A stretch of DNA of 64,000 nucleotides. Origin: CAZNFR01 sp964572225. Lineage in GTDB: Bacteria > Bacteroidota > Bacteroidia > Bacteroidales > GCA-2748055. The notes beneath the pieces were generated by a model, which saw only the letters and a program-made list of their open reading frames with translations, was not told the origin of the DNA and made no database searches. The stretch lies in NCBI GenBank assembly GCA_964572225.1, contig CAZNFR010000002.1:1-64000 (forward strand), written 5' to 3'. This document shows positions 42,508 to 50,716 of the stretch, in pieces; positions within the stretch are counted from its first letter, which is position 1, and every line of letters begins with the position of its first letter. The translations under genes and the position numbers were made by a program.

Positions 42508-43851
42508 ATGAATTCGTACTTCAGCAAGAAAGTACTAACCACTTACCTAAGTTTTTTCGTTTTCACAGGATTATTTTCGCAGGATATGAAGCCTTATGAG
42601 AATCCTGCCTACGGACCGGACAGTTTGACACGGATGGAATGCGCCAACAATCTTTCCACCATGAGTGAGTTTATGAAAATTGATCTTTTTGACTACGCCC
42701 TTCCTTCATGGAGAGAGGTTTTCAGGGATTGTCCCGAGTCCAGTAAAAACATTTACATAAGCGGAGTAAAGATCTATCAGAAACTGATCAAGGACACCCG
42801 TGATCGGGAGTTAAGCATGGCCTATTACGACACGCTAATGATGATCTATGATCTGAGGATCAAATACTTTGGCGAAGAGGGCTATGTATTGGGAAGAAAA
42901 GGGATGGACATAATCCGCTACAACGAGTCGGATTTTGAAAATGCTTATTATGCCTTTTCAGAATCGGTAAGATTTCAGGGAAATGAAGCTGAACTTAATT
43001 ACATTACCGGACTGATTCAAACCGCCACTGTAATGCAAAAGTTTGGCAAGATTAGTGATGAAAAGTTATTGGAAGAATATTTGCTTTCGGTCGATATTTT
43101 GAATGCACAGAAAACCTCAGAGTCAAATCCCTCAAAAATTAGCAGGGTGAGATCCATACTTGACAAAGTGACTTCCGAGTCCAAAATTGACGAATGTGAA
43201 ATTATCGAATCCGCTTTTAACGAAAGAGTTAGAGCTGATAATCCGGATGTTGACCTGATAAGGGTGGCCAATGATATAATGATAGGATCTGGCTGCGACA
43301 ACACGCAATTTTATTCAGACGTAAATGAAATCTTGCTTGAAGTGGATCCGGATCCCGCTTTGGCCTATGAGGTTGCTAAGTTTAACCTCAAGAATGATAA
43401 TTTTGAAAAGGCTGCAGAGTTTATCCTAAAGGCGATTGATAATGAGGAAGATGCTGAGAAAAAAGCGAATTATCAATATCAGCTCTCGGTTATTTACAGT
43501 TCCAGGCTGGACCGGTTTCAGGAAGCTGTCAGGTTTGCCAAAGAGGCGATAGATAATAAACCTGGTTGGGGAGATCCTTATTTTGTAATTTCATCCGCGA
43601 TTATTGAAGGGATTAAAAACTGCAATGTTGAATCTTTTGACAGACAGGCAGTATATTGGTTAGCTACTGATTATGCTTACCGGGCAAAAACAACCGACCC
43701 TTCAGTCGAAGAAAAGGCTAATGATCTAATAGCGCAATACAGAAGCAATTATCCGAATGTAGAGGAAACTTTCTTCCGGAGTCTAAAGGAGGGTGACAGC
43801 TATTCGATAGGTTGCTGGATCAACGAGAATACTACGGTAAAGACACGATAG
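42508..43851 (+). CDS. Exported tetratricopeptide-like repeat protein
   Basis: 447 residues from the ATG at 42508; an in-frame TTG at 42472 is less likely because it would place 12 charged residues before the signal. A signal peptide (about 1-26, FFVFTGLFSQ) precedes helical repeats with the pattern of TPR/Sel1-like helices, clearest near the C-terminus (YEVAKFNLKNDNFEKAAEFI; ERFQEAVRFAKEAI-like; YWLATDYAYRAKTTDP). Cysteines are scattered (ECANNL, RDCPESS, GSGCDN). Probably a periplasmic or outer-membrane scaffold. Function unknown; such genes in Bacteroidota are common. A bidirectional terminator follows. Confidence 0.75.
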   Translation: MNSYFSKKVLTTYLSFFVFTGLFSQDMKPYENPAYGPDSLTRMECANNLSTMSEFMKIDLFDYALPSWREVFRDCPESSKNIYISGVKIYQKLIKDTRDRELSMAYYDTLMMIYDLRIKYFGEEGYVLGRKGMDIIRYNESDFENAYYAFSESVRFQGNEAELNYITGLIQTATVMQKFGKISDEKLLEEYLLSVDILNAQKTSESNPSKISRVRSILDKVTSESKIDECEIIESAFNERVRADNPDVDLIRVANDIMIGSGCDNTQFYSDVNEILLEVDPDPALAYEVAKFNLKNDNFEKAAEFILKAIDNEEDAEKKANYQYQLSVIYSSRLDRFQEAVRFAKEAIDNKPGWGDPYFVISSAIIEGIKNCNVESFDRQAVYWLATDYAYRAKTTDPSVEEKANDLIAQYRSNYPNVEETFFRSLKEGDSYSIGCWINENTTVKTR

Positions 43852-43869
43852 AAAAATTTGGAAAGCTTT

Positions 43870-43913
43870 AAAAACCGGAGGGGCCCTGGTTAGTTCTTCC
43901 GGTTTTTATTTTC
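43870..43913. terminator. Bidirectional intrinsic terminator
   Basis: AAAAACCGGA (43870-43879) and TCCGGTTTTT (43898-43907) form 10-base perfect arms around an 18-base loop, with T-runs on both strands. It lies between the convergent TPR-like gene and the response regulator gene and can serve both. Confidence 0.8.
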
Positions 43914-43920
43914 ATGTTAA

Positions 43921-44622
43921 TCAGATTTCAAATTTATACCCTACTCCTTTGATGGTTTTGATTCTTTCCACGCCGATTTTTTCCCGGAGTTTTCGGATAT
44001 ATACATCTATGGTTCTGTCGCTTACATAGACATCGGAACCCCAGATATGATCAAAGATCTCTTCTCTGGTAAAAACCCTGGAAGGTTTGGAAGTAAGGAG
44101 AACCAGGAGATTGAATTCTTTTTTAGGAAGCTCTATTTCTTTATCATCCACCGAGATGAGGTGTCTTTCCCTGTCGATCATAATATTTCCCAGTTTTAGT
44201 TTCTCGGCAGGCTGATCAGGATTGTCCTGGGGTCTGCTGCCGGCATATCGCTTCAGAAGAGCCTTGATACGGCTGGTAAGTACCTTGGGTCGGATGGGTT
44301 TGGTGATGAAGTCGTCTGCTCCTGCGTTAAATCCGGCAATCTGCGAATAATCTTCAGACCGGGCGGTAAGAAAAGCGATCAGGGTTTCGGAAAGTTCCGG
44401 GATAGTCCTTATTTCTTCGCAGGTTTCTATCCCATCCATTTCCGGCATCATGATATCCAGAAGGATAAGGTGGGGTCCGAATTTTCTGGCAATTTCGATG
44501 GCTGAACGTCCGTTACGGGCTACGTCCACGTTGAAACCTTCTTTTCTTAAATTATAACTTACAAACTCTACAATATCTTCTTCGTCATCTACCACAAGGA
44601 TCTTAAAAAGGTTTTCCTTCAT
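43921..44622 (-). CDS. PhoB/OmpR-type response regulator (copy 1)
   Basis: 233 residues from the ATG at 44622. The receiver domain (about 6-122) has VDDEED, phospho-acceptor D56 in LILLDIMMPEMDG, and ITKPIRP with the conserved lysine. The C-terminal winged helix (about 137-230; REEIFDHIWGSDVYVSDRTIDVYIRKLR) is of the PhoB/OmpR type. It binds DNA when phosphorylated. It is a near-duplicate of the regulator at 47134-47838, and the PiT phosphate transporter gene lies between them. A -10 box (44644-44651) contains the alternative TTG start at 44646, so that start is rejected. No cognate kinase gene is adjacent. Confidence 0.93.
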   Translation of the reverse strand: MKENLFKILVVDDEEDIVEFVSYNLRKEGFNVDVARNGRSAIEIARKFGPHLILLDIMMPEMDGIETCEEIRTIPELSETLIAFLTARSEDYSQIAGFNAGADDFITKPIRPKVLTSRIKALLKRYAGSRPQDNPDQPAEKLKLGNIMIDRERHLISVDDKEIELPKKEFNLLVLLTSKPSRVFTREEIFDHIWGSDVYVSDRTIDVYIRKLREKIGVERIKTIKGVGYKFEI

Positions 44623-44643
44623 ATTTGGTGTTTTAAGGTTTAC

Positions 44644-44651
44644 CAAATGTA
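44644..44651 (-). promoter_or_regulatory. -10 box for response regulator copy 1
   Basis: Minus-strand TACATTTG matches TAnnTTTG exactly and lies 22 bases before the ATG at 44622. The -33 position has no TTTG. Confidence 0.45.
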
Positions 44652-44820
44652 ATTTTGGCGAATTAAAGAATCGTTAATAAATCTTTATAATAGATATAAG
44701 TTTTACTTATAACCCCTGCAAAGTCATTAACAATCAATTCATGTTATATTAACTATTTGTTAATAAGGCCATGCGATTAATATGATAATATTGTGGTTTT
44801 AAAAACTGCGTCTGAATATT

Positions 44821-47073
44821 ATGGAATATTACTATATAACCATTGTTATTGTTCTATTTGCACTGGCCGTATCCGATTTGATTGTAGGGGTCTGTAATGA
44901 TGCAGTTAACTTCCTTAATTCTGCCATTGGTTCCAAGGCTGCGCCCTTTAAGGTGATTATGGCCATTGCTTCCATGGGGATCATTGTAGGTGCAACCTTT
45001 TCAAGCGGTATGATGGAGGTTGCCAGACAGAGTATCTTTCATCCGGATCAATTTTTCTTTCAAGAGATTATGATCATCTTTCTGGCAGTGATGATCACGG
45101 ATATTATCCTGCTTGATACCTTCAATACCTTTGCATTGCCGACTTCCACGACGGTTTCCATTGTTTTTGAGTTGCTGGGTGCAGCCGTGGCTGTTTCCAT
45201 AATAAAAATAACCAGGGCAGCGGAAGAAATGTCTACCCTAGTTAATTATATAAATTCAGAAAGGGCCTTTGAAATTGTACTGGGAATATTTATCTCCATT
45301 CTTATCGCATTTACCGTAGGGGCCATAATCCAGTTTTTGGTTCGTATGGTCTTTTCCTTTAATGTTCAGAATACCATCCGTTATTGGGGTGGAGTATGGG
45401 GAGGTATTTCCTTTTCTGCCATAACCTACTTCATGCTTATCAAGGGTGCCAAGGGCGCTTCATTTATTACGGAGAATATGGCGGAGTGGATTAGCTCAAA
45501 TAACTTCAACATTCTATTATTAAGTTTCCTGGCCGGCACAATCATATTTCAGCTGATATTAGTTTTTACCAAGTTCAATATTTTAAAAATTATTGTTCTG
45601 CTGGGAACCTTTGCTTTGGCAATGGCATTTGCGGGGAATGACCTGGTGAACTTCATCGGGGTACCTCTTGCAGGATTTGAATCCTTTAAAGCTTTTCTGG
45701 CGGAGGGATCTGATCCCGGTTCATTTACCATGGAGATCCTCAAGCAGCCCGTTAAGACCCCTACACTTTACCTTTTGCTAGCCGGACTTATCATGGCTGT
45801 TACCTTAAGGTTTTCCCGCAAGGCAAGATCGGTAACTGCCACGGAAATTGACCTTGGGAGTCAGCAGGAAGGATTTGAACGATTTAAATCTTCCTCCCTT
45901 GCAAGACTGATTGTGAGATCCGCCATCAATTTAAATGAAGTTGTTAAGCGTGTGGTTCCCACCAGGCTTCAGGAAAGAATTGACAAGCGTCTAGATATCA
46001 AGGGTGCGAGAAGTAGTGAAAACAAACCCCAGGAGAAGCTTGCATTTGACCTGGTAAGAGCCTCGGTTAATCTTGTGGTTGCGAGTATCCTGATATCCAT
46101 AGGAACCACCTACAAACTTCCTTTATCCACCACCTATGTTACATTTATGGTAAGTATGGGTTCCTCCCTTTCGGACAGGGCCTGGGGCCGGGAATCTGCA
46201 GTTTACAGGATCACAGGGGTCCTCACTGTGATTGGAGGTTGGTTCCTTACCGCAATGATTGCGTTTTCGGTTTCCTTTATGATTGCCCTGATCATCAATT
46301 ATGCAGGATTAACCGGCATTGTTCTTCTGATTGCCCTGGTAATATTCCTGGTAATAAAAAGTAAGATCCTCCACAACCGAAGAGAAATGAAAAACAATTC
46401 GGAAAGGTATTTCTCGGATAAGGAACTTACTGCTGAAAGGTTTATTGACCAGTGCTCCGCTACGGTTCAAACGATCACCATTAATGTATCCAAACTTTTC
46501 TACCTTGGTTTCCTTAATTTCTCCAACCATAAGAGAAAAGACCTTCAAAACGTTCTGAAAGATATACGAGATCTCAGCAATCAGGTATCCAGGCAAAAAG
46601 CGAACCTTCCCCGCACCATACAAAAACTTGAACAGGACGAAATCGAAACGGGACATCATTATGTTCAGGTTTTGGATTATCTCAAGGAGACTACCAACTG
46701 TTTGCAGTTCGTCGTGGAACCTCTTTTCCAGCATGTTGATAATAATCATCCTCCTTTACTTGAACAACAGGCGAATGATCTTCTTGCTTTTAATGAAAAA
46801 ATGTCGGAGTATTTCAATTATGCGCTTACAATATTGAAAAATAATTCATTTGAGCATATTGAAGATCTAAAGAACAGAAGGGACATCCTGATAGAGCATA
46901 TTTTCGAGCTTCGCAAAAAGCAAATTAAACAGCTTAAAAAAGAGGGGAAAGGAACCAAAGTCAGTCTTCTATATATGGACGTGATGAACGAATCCAGAAA
47001 TATGCTTTTGTTTGTTGCCAACGTGTTGGAAGCATATCAGCAATTTGTGGATCATGGTAATCAGGTAAAATAG
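44821..47073 (+). CDS. PiT-family inorganic phosphate transporter with C-terminal PhoU-like domain
   Basis: 750 residues. Two PiT repeats carry the family signatures: SDLIVGVCNDAVNFLNSAIG near residue 20, and LPLSTTYVTFMVSMGSS in the second half, with FALPTSTTVSIVFELLG in the first. About 10-12 transmembrane helices end near residue 520, after which a hydrophilic helical domain of about 210 residues (LPRTIQKLEQDEIE; HIEDLKNRRDILIEHIFELR) resembles PhoU and has the acidic/His pattern of a metal-binding regulator of phosphate uptake. It probably moves phosphate as a metal-phosphate with protons or sodium. It is flanked on both sides by paralogous PhoB-type regulators, both on the opposite strand. 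Confidence 0.9.
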   Translation: MEYYYITIVIVLFALAVSDLIVGVCNDAVNFLNSAIGSKAAPFKVIMAIASMGIIVGATFSSGMMEVARQSIFHPDQFFFQEIMIIFLAVMITDIILLDTFNTFALPTSTTVSIVFELLGAAVAVSIIKITRAAEEMSTLVNYINSERAFEIVLGIFISILIAFTVGAIIQFLVRMVFSFNVQNTIRYWGGVWGGISFSAITYFMLIKGAKGASFITENMAEWISSNNFNILLLSFLAGTIIFQLILVFTKFNILKIIVLLGTFALAMAFAGNDLVNFIGVPLAGFESFKAFLAEGSDPGSFTMEILKQPVKTPTLYLLLAGLIMAVTLRFSRKARSVTATEIDLGSQQEGFERFKSSSLARLIVRSAINLNEVVKRVVPTRLQERIDKRLDIKGARSSENKPQEKLAFDLVRASVNLVVASILISIGTTYKLPLSTTYVTFMVSMGSSLSDRAWGRESAVYRITGVLTVIGGWFLTAMIAFSVSFMIALIINYAGLTGIVLLIALVIFLVIKSKILHNRREMKNNSERYFSDKELTAERFIDQCSATVQTITINVSKLFYLGFLNFSNHKRKDLQNVLKDIRDLSNQVSRQKANLPRTIQKLEQDEIETGHHYVQVLDYLKETTNCLQFVVEPLFQHVDNNHPPLLEQQANDLLAFNEKMSEYFNYALTILKNNSFEHIEDLKNRRDILIEHIFELRKKQIKQLKKEGKGTKVSLLYMDVMNESRNMLLFVANVLEAYQQFVDHGNQVK

Positions 47074-47133
47074 CCTGAATGGTGTTCAGTTACCGACCAA
47101 AAAATGAAATATTTTAGATCAGGGTAGGAAGAT

Positions 47134-47838
47134 TCAGGCTGAAGTAAACTTATAACCTACTCCCTTAACCGTTTTAATGTAATCCTTACCCAGTTTTTCC
47201 CTTAGCTTCCGTATGTGAACGTCGATGGTTCGGTCGCCTACGATAATATTGTCGCCCCAGACATTGTGGAAAATCTCTTCGCGTGTAAAGACTTTTTCGG
47301 GTTTGGATATTAAAAGATTAAGCAGTTCAAATTCTTTTTTGGGAAGAAAGAGTTCTTTTTCTTTAAGCATTACCAGATAGCGTTCCTTATCGATTTTAAT
47401 ATCCTGCAGATCCTCAGGTATTGGGACCTCTTTTAATTCCCGGGCGGTTTTCTTGTATCTTTTCAATAGTGCTTTTACCCTGCTGGTAAGCAGTTTAGGC
47501 TTAATGGGCTTGGTAATATAATCATCGCCTCCGGCCTCGAATCCTGCTATCTGACTGTAATCTTCCCCTCTGGCTGTAAGAAAGGCAATCAGTACGTTGT
47601 TCAGACCGGGGATCCTCCTTATTTCTTCGCAGGTTTCGATCCCATCCATCCTGGGCATCATTACATCCAGCAGGATCAAATGAGGGTCCACTGATTTTGC
47701 AATGGAAATGGCTTCATTTCCATTGTTGGCTTTAAACACCTGAAAACCTTCTTTTTCTAAATTATATCCAAGAAATTCAAGAATATCCTTCTCATCATCT
47801 ACAAGAAGTATTTTGTATTTACTATAATCCATATCCAT
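47134..47838 (-). CDS. PhoB/OmpR-type response regulator (copy 2)
   Basis: 234 residues; the start may be at 47838 or the next ATG at 47832. Receiver domain with LLVDDEKD, D58 in LILLDVMMPRMDG and ITKPIKP; DNA-binding winged helix with REEIFHNVWGDNIIVGDRTID. It shares long identical stretches with copy 1 (HLILLD, GIETCEEIR, LIAFLTAR, EDYSQIAGF, LTSR, ALLKRY), so the two arose by duplication. Its promoter on the minus strand shows TTATTTTG, a near match to TAnnTTTG. With copy 1 it brackets the phosphate transporter. Confidence 0.93.
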   Translation of the reverse strand: MDMDYSKYKILLVDDEKDILEFLGYNLEKEGFQVFKANNGNEAISIAKSVDPHLILLDVMMPRMDGIETCEEIRRIPGLNNVLIAFLTARGEDYSQIAGFEAGGDDYITKPIKPKLLTSRVKALLKRYKKTARELKEVPIPEDLQDIKIDKERYLVMLKEKELFLPKKEFELLNLLISKPEKVFTREEIFHNVWGDNIIVGDRTIDVHIRKLREKLGKDYIKTVKGVGYKFTSA

Positions 47839-47943
47839 TTCAAAATAAACTTAATTGTATGAAAATAAAGGCATAGTTAAATTTACGGGTGAATCCTTTA
47901 TTTTTTAAATAAATATAAGAAATAAACAAACCTTTCCGGTAAC

Positions 47944-48321
47944 TCAGGTATTTGAATTAAGCATATCAGGACCGGACAGGATCAGGTCTTTCTTTTCATT
48001 CAGGCCAATTTGCAAATTCTTCAGGTCCTTTAACTGAATATTTCTTATGATTTTTTCCTGGTAGGAAATATACTCGATCCTAAGTGAATAGGACTCCTTT
48101 TCCGGGATTGAAAGTACAAATTCCCCATCGAATCCACTCATTACTGTCTCATTACTGCCTATAAGAGTTATACTGGCACCGGCAAGCGCTTCGCCTGAGC
48201 CAAGGTCAAAAACCTTTCCTGCAATCTCTGTCTTTGAAGGGGATTCTGATTTCCTTAAATCGAATTTATCCTGGGGGTAAAGCCCTGAGAGAATAAGGCT
48301 TAACACTATAAATATCTTCAT
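47944..48321 (-). CDS. Secreted carboxypeptidase-regulatory-like domain protein
   Basis: 125 residues. A signal peptide (about 1-16, VLSLILSGLYPQ) precedes one transthyretin-like domain (about 33-108; IAGKVFDLGSGEALAGASITLIG and the GxFxLSIPE pattern). This is the same fold as the N-terminal extension of SusC proteins but free-standing. Ends with a short tail DLILSGPDMLNSNT. Function unknown. Promoter: see 48337-48344. Confidence 0.75.
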   Translation of the reverse strand: MKIFIVLSLILSGLYPQDKFDLRKSESPSKTEIAGKVFDLGSGEALAGASITLIGSNETVMSGFDGEFVLSIPEKESYSLRIEYISYQEKIIRNIQLKDLKNLQIGLNEKKDLILSGPDMLNSNT

Positions 48322-48336
48322 TCACAATATTTTGGA

Positions 48337-48365
48337 CAAATATATTACGAAATCCTGAACCCAAA
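48337..48365 (-). promoter_or_regulatory. Promoter for the small transthyretin-like gene
   Basis: Minus-strand TATATTTG (48337-48344) is a full -10 match, and TTTG (48362-48365) lies 17 bases further upstream, slightly short of the usual 19. Confidence 0.5.
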
Positions 48366-48437
48366 GTTAAATTATACTTAACCTAAACTTTAATTTATAT
48401 TAAATTAACGTTAACATGCTGATTGAATTAACAATAG

Positions 48438-49970
48438 TTAAAAAGCTTTCCGGTGTTGGGGTTTATTTAAGTCGAAAACTGTTTTCACGGGAGTGAAGGT
48501 TTCCACCGGTACTTCCACGAACCAGGTAAGCCAACCAGCCATGGATCCATTCCATAAGCCTGGTAATTCAAGAGCTTTAAGGCTTTTTCCGTTCTGCGAC
48601 TTATGTGATATAAAGGCCATGGATGGGTCTCTGAAATCTTCCAGCCTGAAAGTTTCATCCCGGTATGATTTTATGCAAGCGGCAATATCTACGGGATTAA
48701 AATGAGTACTTGCATTGAAAATATCTTTTTGACCAGGATTATCGAGGTCTATTTGGGAGCTTTCGATTATCTGTTTGCTTATTTGTCCGCCCGATGACTT
48801 GATCCAAAAGGGTCCCCCGCCGGGTTCACCTTCATTTTTCACCATTCCGCAAACCCGTATCGGTTTATCCAGAAAATTGAATGCCAGCTCATTAAAACGG
48901 TCATTGGTCACCAATTTCAATGATTCGGCATATTCAGGGGATATTCCGGAAATGAAATCGATCAGGGATTTTTTTAGTCCCTCGCTCCTGTCCCCGTTGG
49001 ATAATTTTTGCAGGGCAGTATGGATAAAGGACACTTTTTCAAATAAGAATCCGCCAAGAAGTTTTTTGTATCTTACCCTGATGCCGGAATTTCGTTCTGG
49101 TGAAACATTATCGATATTTCCGATAAAAAGCATCTTCCTGTCGACCTCCCCCAGATTTTTCAAAAGAGCACCGTGCCCTCCGGGCCGGAAGAGCAATTGT
49201 CCGTCCTCAAGCCTGAATGGGGTGTTATCCGGAGTAACCGCAATGGTATCGGTTGCGGCAGACTGAAAAGAAAAACTTACTTCAAACTCCTGATTAAAAC
49301 CTATACGGTACTTTTTTACAAGTTCCTCTTTCAGAGTGCTGAACAGTCCGTGGTGTTCTTCTGAAATGGTGAAATGCATATGGATTTTAGAGCCCTTACC
49401 AAAGATCCTTGAAGCCTCGGCAAAATGTTCCTCAAATGCGGTTCGGATCTCATTTGGGTAGGCATGAAACTTAAGCAGTCCCTTGGGTAGATTGCCATAA
49501 TTCAATCCCTGGGAGGTAAGGAGTAAATTCAGGATGGCAGCATGGTCTCTATTCTCCCTGAGTTCATTCAGGTTTAGGCCATGTTGATTTGCCATTACCT
49601 GAAGATCTGTATAAAATGGATACATCTCCAGGTCCTCAAAAAAGTTTTTCTGCTCCTGATCCGGGGAATGCTGATCGCTGCATTCGTTTATTTTGGATAA
49701 GAGGTCAAATAGTGATTTGAACATTCTGGTTGCCGCCCCTGAGGCAGGTACGAATTTTCCGGGATCATTCAGGGAATGGTTTAATTCGAACTGTTCGACA
49801 TAATGGTTGATTTCCTCTTCGGTAAGTCTTTCAATTCCATCGTTTGGAGTTGCGGGCCTCACCAGCTCAACGAAATCAATGCCTCTTTCAAACACCCTGA
49901 TCTGTTCCAGGACCCCTTCGGGGGATTGTTGTTTTTGTCGGATTTGTTCAAGGTCCTTTTCTGTAAACAT
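48438..49970 (-). CDS. DUF4301 family protein
   Basis: 510 residues, full length for DUF4301. It begins FTEKDLEQIRQKQQSPEGVLEQI and carries the family stretch GKFVPASGAATRMFKSLFDLL (about 78-100), which looks like the phosphate-binding loop of a nucleotidyltransferase or sugar-phosphate enzyme (PASGxATRM). Later IRVRYKKLLGGFLF and the C-terminal LPGLWNGSMAGWLTWFVEVPV are also family-typical. The fold is thought related to sugar nucleotidylyltransferases, but no activity is established to my knowledge. It is followed on the same strand by iorB-iorA genes upstream; 52 bases separate it from iorB. Confidence 0.85.
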   Translation of the reverse strand: MFTEKDLEQIRQKQQSPEGVLEQIRVFERGIDFVELVRPATPNDGIERLTEEEINHYVEQFELNHSLNDPGKFVPASGAATRMFKSLFDLLSKINECSDQHSPDQEQKNFFEDLEMYPFYTDLQVMANQHGLNLNELRENRDHAAILNLLLTSQGLNYGNLPKGLLKFHAYPNEIRTAFEEHFAEASRIFGKGSKIHMHFTISEEHHGLFSTLKEELVKKYRIGFNQEFEVSFSFQSAATDTIAVTPDNTPFRLEDGQLLFRPGGHGALLKNLGEVDRKMLFIGNIDNVSPERNSGIRVRYKKLLGGFLFEKVSFIHTALQKLSNGDRSEGLKKSLIDFISGISPEYAESLKLVTNDRFNELAFNFLDKPIRVCGMVKNEGEPGGGPFWIKSSGGQISKQIIESSQIDLDNPGQKDIFNASTHFNPVDIAACIKSYRDETFRLEDFRDPSMAFISHKSQNGKSLKALELPGLWNGSMAGWLTWFVEVPVETFTPVKTVFDLNKPQHRKAF

Positions 49971-50022
49971 GGGATTAACACTAATGGTGTAACTATGTGA
50001 AACAACTTATTCCTATGATTGT

Positions 50023-50610
50023 TTACAGGGCCGTATATGCTTTAGCGGATTTTGCACCCAATTCAAAAGCATCTATGTTGCCCTGGGTAATATCCTCTCC
50101 TTTTTTCCCAAAAAGCTCCCGAATGCTTTGGTGAAATGAATCTCTCCCAATTTCCATATATATGGAGGCAGCTCCCAGGATGGCCATATTTGAGGCTTTT
50201 ATACTCCCCACTTCTTTTGCAATTTGGTTGGCGTCGAGGAGGATGTGGTGATTAATCTTCTTAATTTCCTTTTTTATCTCATCCTCGTCAGGATAATTTG
50301 GAATGTTCTTAAATGCAACTGTATTAGAGATCAGCCATCCATTCTCATTTAACCAGGGCAGATATCGAAGGGACTCCATAGGTTCGACTGACAGGATCAG
50401 GTCGCACTCGCCGGCAGGAATAAGATCGGAGAAGACAGGCTTGTCTGAAATTCTGAGATGGGATTGGACTGCCCCACCCCTCTGGCTCATGCCATGAACT
50501 TCGGCCTGTTTTACGTTAAAGCCTTCTTTAAGAGCAGCCATTCCAATGATTGCTGCTATGGAAAGAATTCCTTGTCCGCCTACCCCTGCAAGTATTATGT
50601 CTTTTTTCAT
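50023..50610 (-). CDS. iorB: Indolepyruvate:ferredoxin oxidoreductase, beta subunit
   Basis: 195 residues from the ATG at 50610; an in-frame start 7 codons upstream is possible. The 2-oxoacid oxidoreductase gamma-type domain starts DIILAGVGGQGILS and has EVHGMSQRGGAVQSHLRI, both signatures of IorB. With IorA it converts aryl pyruvates (from Trp, Phe, Tyr) and CoA to aryl-acetyl-CoA, reducing ferredoxin. It lies 106 bases after the iorA stop on the same strand. Confidence 0.93.
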   Translation of the reverse strand: MKKDIILAGVGGQGILSIAAIIGMAALKEGFNVKQAEVHGMSQRGGAVQSHLRISDKPVFSDLIPAGECDLILSVEPMESLRYLPWLNENGWLISNTVAFKNIPNYPDEDEIKKEIKKINHHILLDANQIAKEVGSIKASNMAILGAASIYMEIGRDSFHQSIRELFGKKGEDITQGNIDAFELGAKSAKAYTAL

Positions 50611-50716
50611 CCTTATAAAATTACTTTTCAATGGTTTGACGAAACCCTGTATTTTCTATGGCCTATGGGTTTCATGGAATAACAATTATTGTTTAAACAT
50701 TAAGCATTCGCCAGGC

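Noticed and set aside
47072..47140. Inverted repeat AGCCTGAAT/ATTCAGGCT between the convergent PiT and regulator genes
   Set aside because: Nine-base arms over 50 bases apart with no T-run; more likely chance than a terminator.
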